A stretch of 5,203 nucleotides of DNA from Acetobacteraceae bacterium (lineage in GTDB: Bacteria > Pseudomonadota > Alphaproteobacteria > Acetobacterales > Acetobacteraceae). The position numbers were made by a program, and so were the translations under genes. Location: NCBI GenBank assembly GCA_025356735.1, contig JANXRT010000173.1:1-5203 (forward strand), written 5' to 3'. The notes beneath the pieces were generated by a model that worked only from the letters and a program-made list of their open reading frames with translations, made no database searches and had not been told where the DNA came from. Position 1 is the first letter of the stretch. The number at the start of each line of letters is the position of its first letter. Shown piece by piece: positions 4,668 through 5,203 of this stretch.

Positions 4668-5203
4668 GCCTGAAGCGGGGGATCTCGCTATGGCCGCTGT
4701 TCCTGGTCTCGGCTGGCGCGGTCGGCATGGAGATCGCGCTGACGCGCTACTTCGCGGTCGCGAAGTGGTCCGAATACGGCTACTGGGTGATCTCCATCGT
4801 GATGGTCGGCTTTGCCCTTAGCGGCGTCGTGCTGGCGCTGTTCCGTGATGCTTTCGTGCGTCACGGCGACCGGCTGCAGATGCTGTTGCCGGCGATCCTG
4901 GTGCTGACCGGGGCGGCCGGATTTTACCTGACCACGATCAACCCGTTCAATCCGCTGCAGCTGCAGAACCAGGCGACGTGGTGGCCGCAGATCGAGAACA
5001 TCGCGCTTTATTACGTCTGCCTGCTGCCGTTCTTCTTCGCCGCCGGCCTGTATGTCTCGCTCAGCTTCGTGCTCAACGACCGCGAGGTCGGCCGCGTCTA
5101 TGGCTACGACCTGACCGGGGCCGGGGCAGGGGCCGCCCTGGTGCTGGCGCTGATGTACGCGCTGCATCCGTTCCGGCTGGTGCCCGCCCTGCTGGTGCCG
5201 ATC
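4664..5203 (+). CDS. Multi-pass membrane protein, spermidine-synthase-like N-terminal region (partial)
   Basis: An uninterrupted frame of 180 codons runs from the ATG at 4664 off the right edge. The ATG overlaps the hydrolase TGA as ATGA, which suggests translational coupling; a weak GGGTG (4654-4658) is the ribosome binding site. At least five hydrophobic helices are visible at about 8-27, 40-60, 72-92, 112-137 and 150-168. Two landmarks recall membrane-anchored spermidine-synthase-like proteins: GMEIALTRYFAV (21-32) followed by YWVISIVMVGFALSG (40-54), and VGRVYGYDLTGAGAGA (142-157), matching the usual 'GR.Y..D..GA..G' segment. In that group a soluble aminopropyltransferase-like Rossmann domain usually follows the membrane helices; here it would lie beyond the window, so enzymatic capacity cannot be judged. 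Assignment is by remembered pattern and is moderately sure; that it is an inner-membrane protein is much surer. Confidence 0.7.
   Translation, partial: MSLKRGISLWPLFLVSAGAVGMEIALTRYFAVAKWSEYGYWVISIVMVGFALSGVVLALFRDAFVRHGDRLQMLLPAILVLTGAAGFYLTTINPFNPLQLQNQATWWPQIENIALYYVCLLPFFFAAGLYVSLSFVLNDREVGRVYGYDLTGAGAGAALVLALMYALHPFRLVPALLVPI

Noticed and set aside
4688..5167. Minus-strand frame of 159 codons at the right end
   Set aside because: It is opposite the membrane protein, whose plus frame has transmembrane periodicity and family landmarks; the minus frame is Gln/Arg/Asp-rich, with no motif.

Overview
The window is high-GC DNA from what looks like an alphaproteobacterium, probably Rhodospirillales and possibly Acetobacteraceae. 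That placement is an inference. It rests on strong G/C preference at third codon positions, the gene families present, and a G/C-rich intergenic inverted repeat of a kind I associate with Acetobacteraceae genomes. It cannot be proven from this window.

The layout is two divergent blocks around a 196-bp spacer (2902-3097). The left block is all on the minus strand. In transcription order it holds an enoyl-CoA hydratase/isomerase-family gene with a TTG start (2901-2110), an MmgE/PrpD-family gene that begins one base after the first gene's stop (2108-750), a 171-bp gap almost filled by a long imperfect inverted repeat (about 596-739), an mscL mechanosensitive channel gene (578-105), and the first 32 codons of a small lipoprotein gene cut by the window edge (96-1).

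The right block is on the plus strand and tightly packed. It holds a Crp/Fnr-family transcription regulator (3098-3814), an alpha/beta-hydrolase with a signal peptide whose frame overlaps or abuts the regulator's end (3756-4667, start uncertain), and the beginning of a multi-pass membrane protein that overlaps the hydrolase stop as ATGA (4664 to the window end). The membrane protein resembles the N-terminal transmembrane region of spermidine-synthase-like membrane proteins.

Functionally, the hydratase and MmgE/PrpD pair look like a translationally coupled catabolic unit for an acyl-CoA or small carboxylic-acid substrate that the window does not identify. MscL is an osmotic safety valve and probably forms a separate transcription unit behind the inverted repeat. 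The regulator, exported hydrolase and membrane protein probably form one operon of unknown purpose. The most unusual points are the nested inverted repeat beside the mscL ribosome binding site, the hydrolase lacking an acidic residue at the usual triad position, and its coupling to the spermidine-synthase-like membrane protein. No RNA gene, CRISPR array, insertion sequence or complete phage element was seen.
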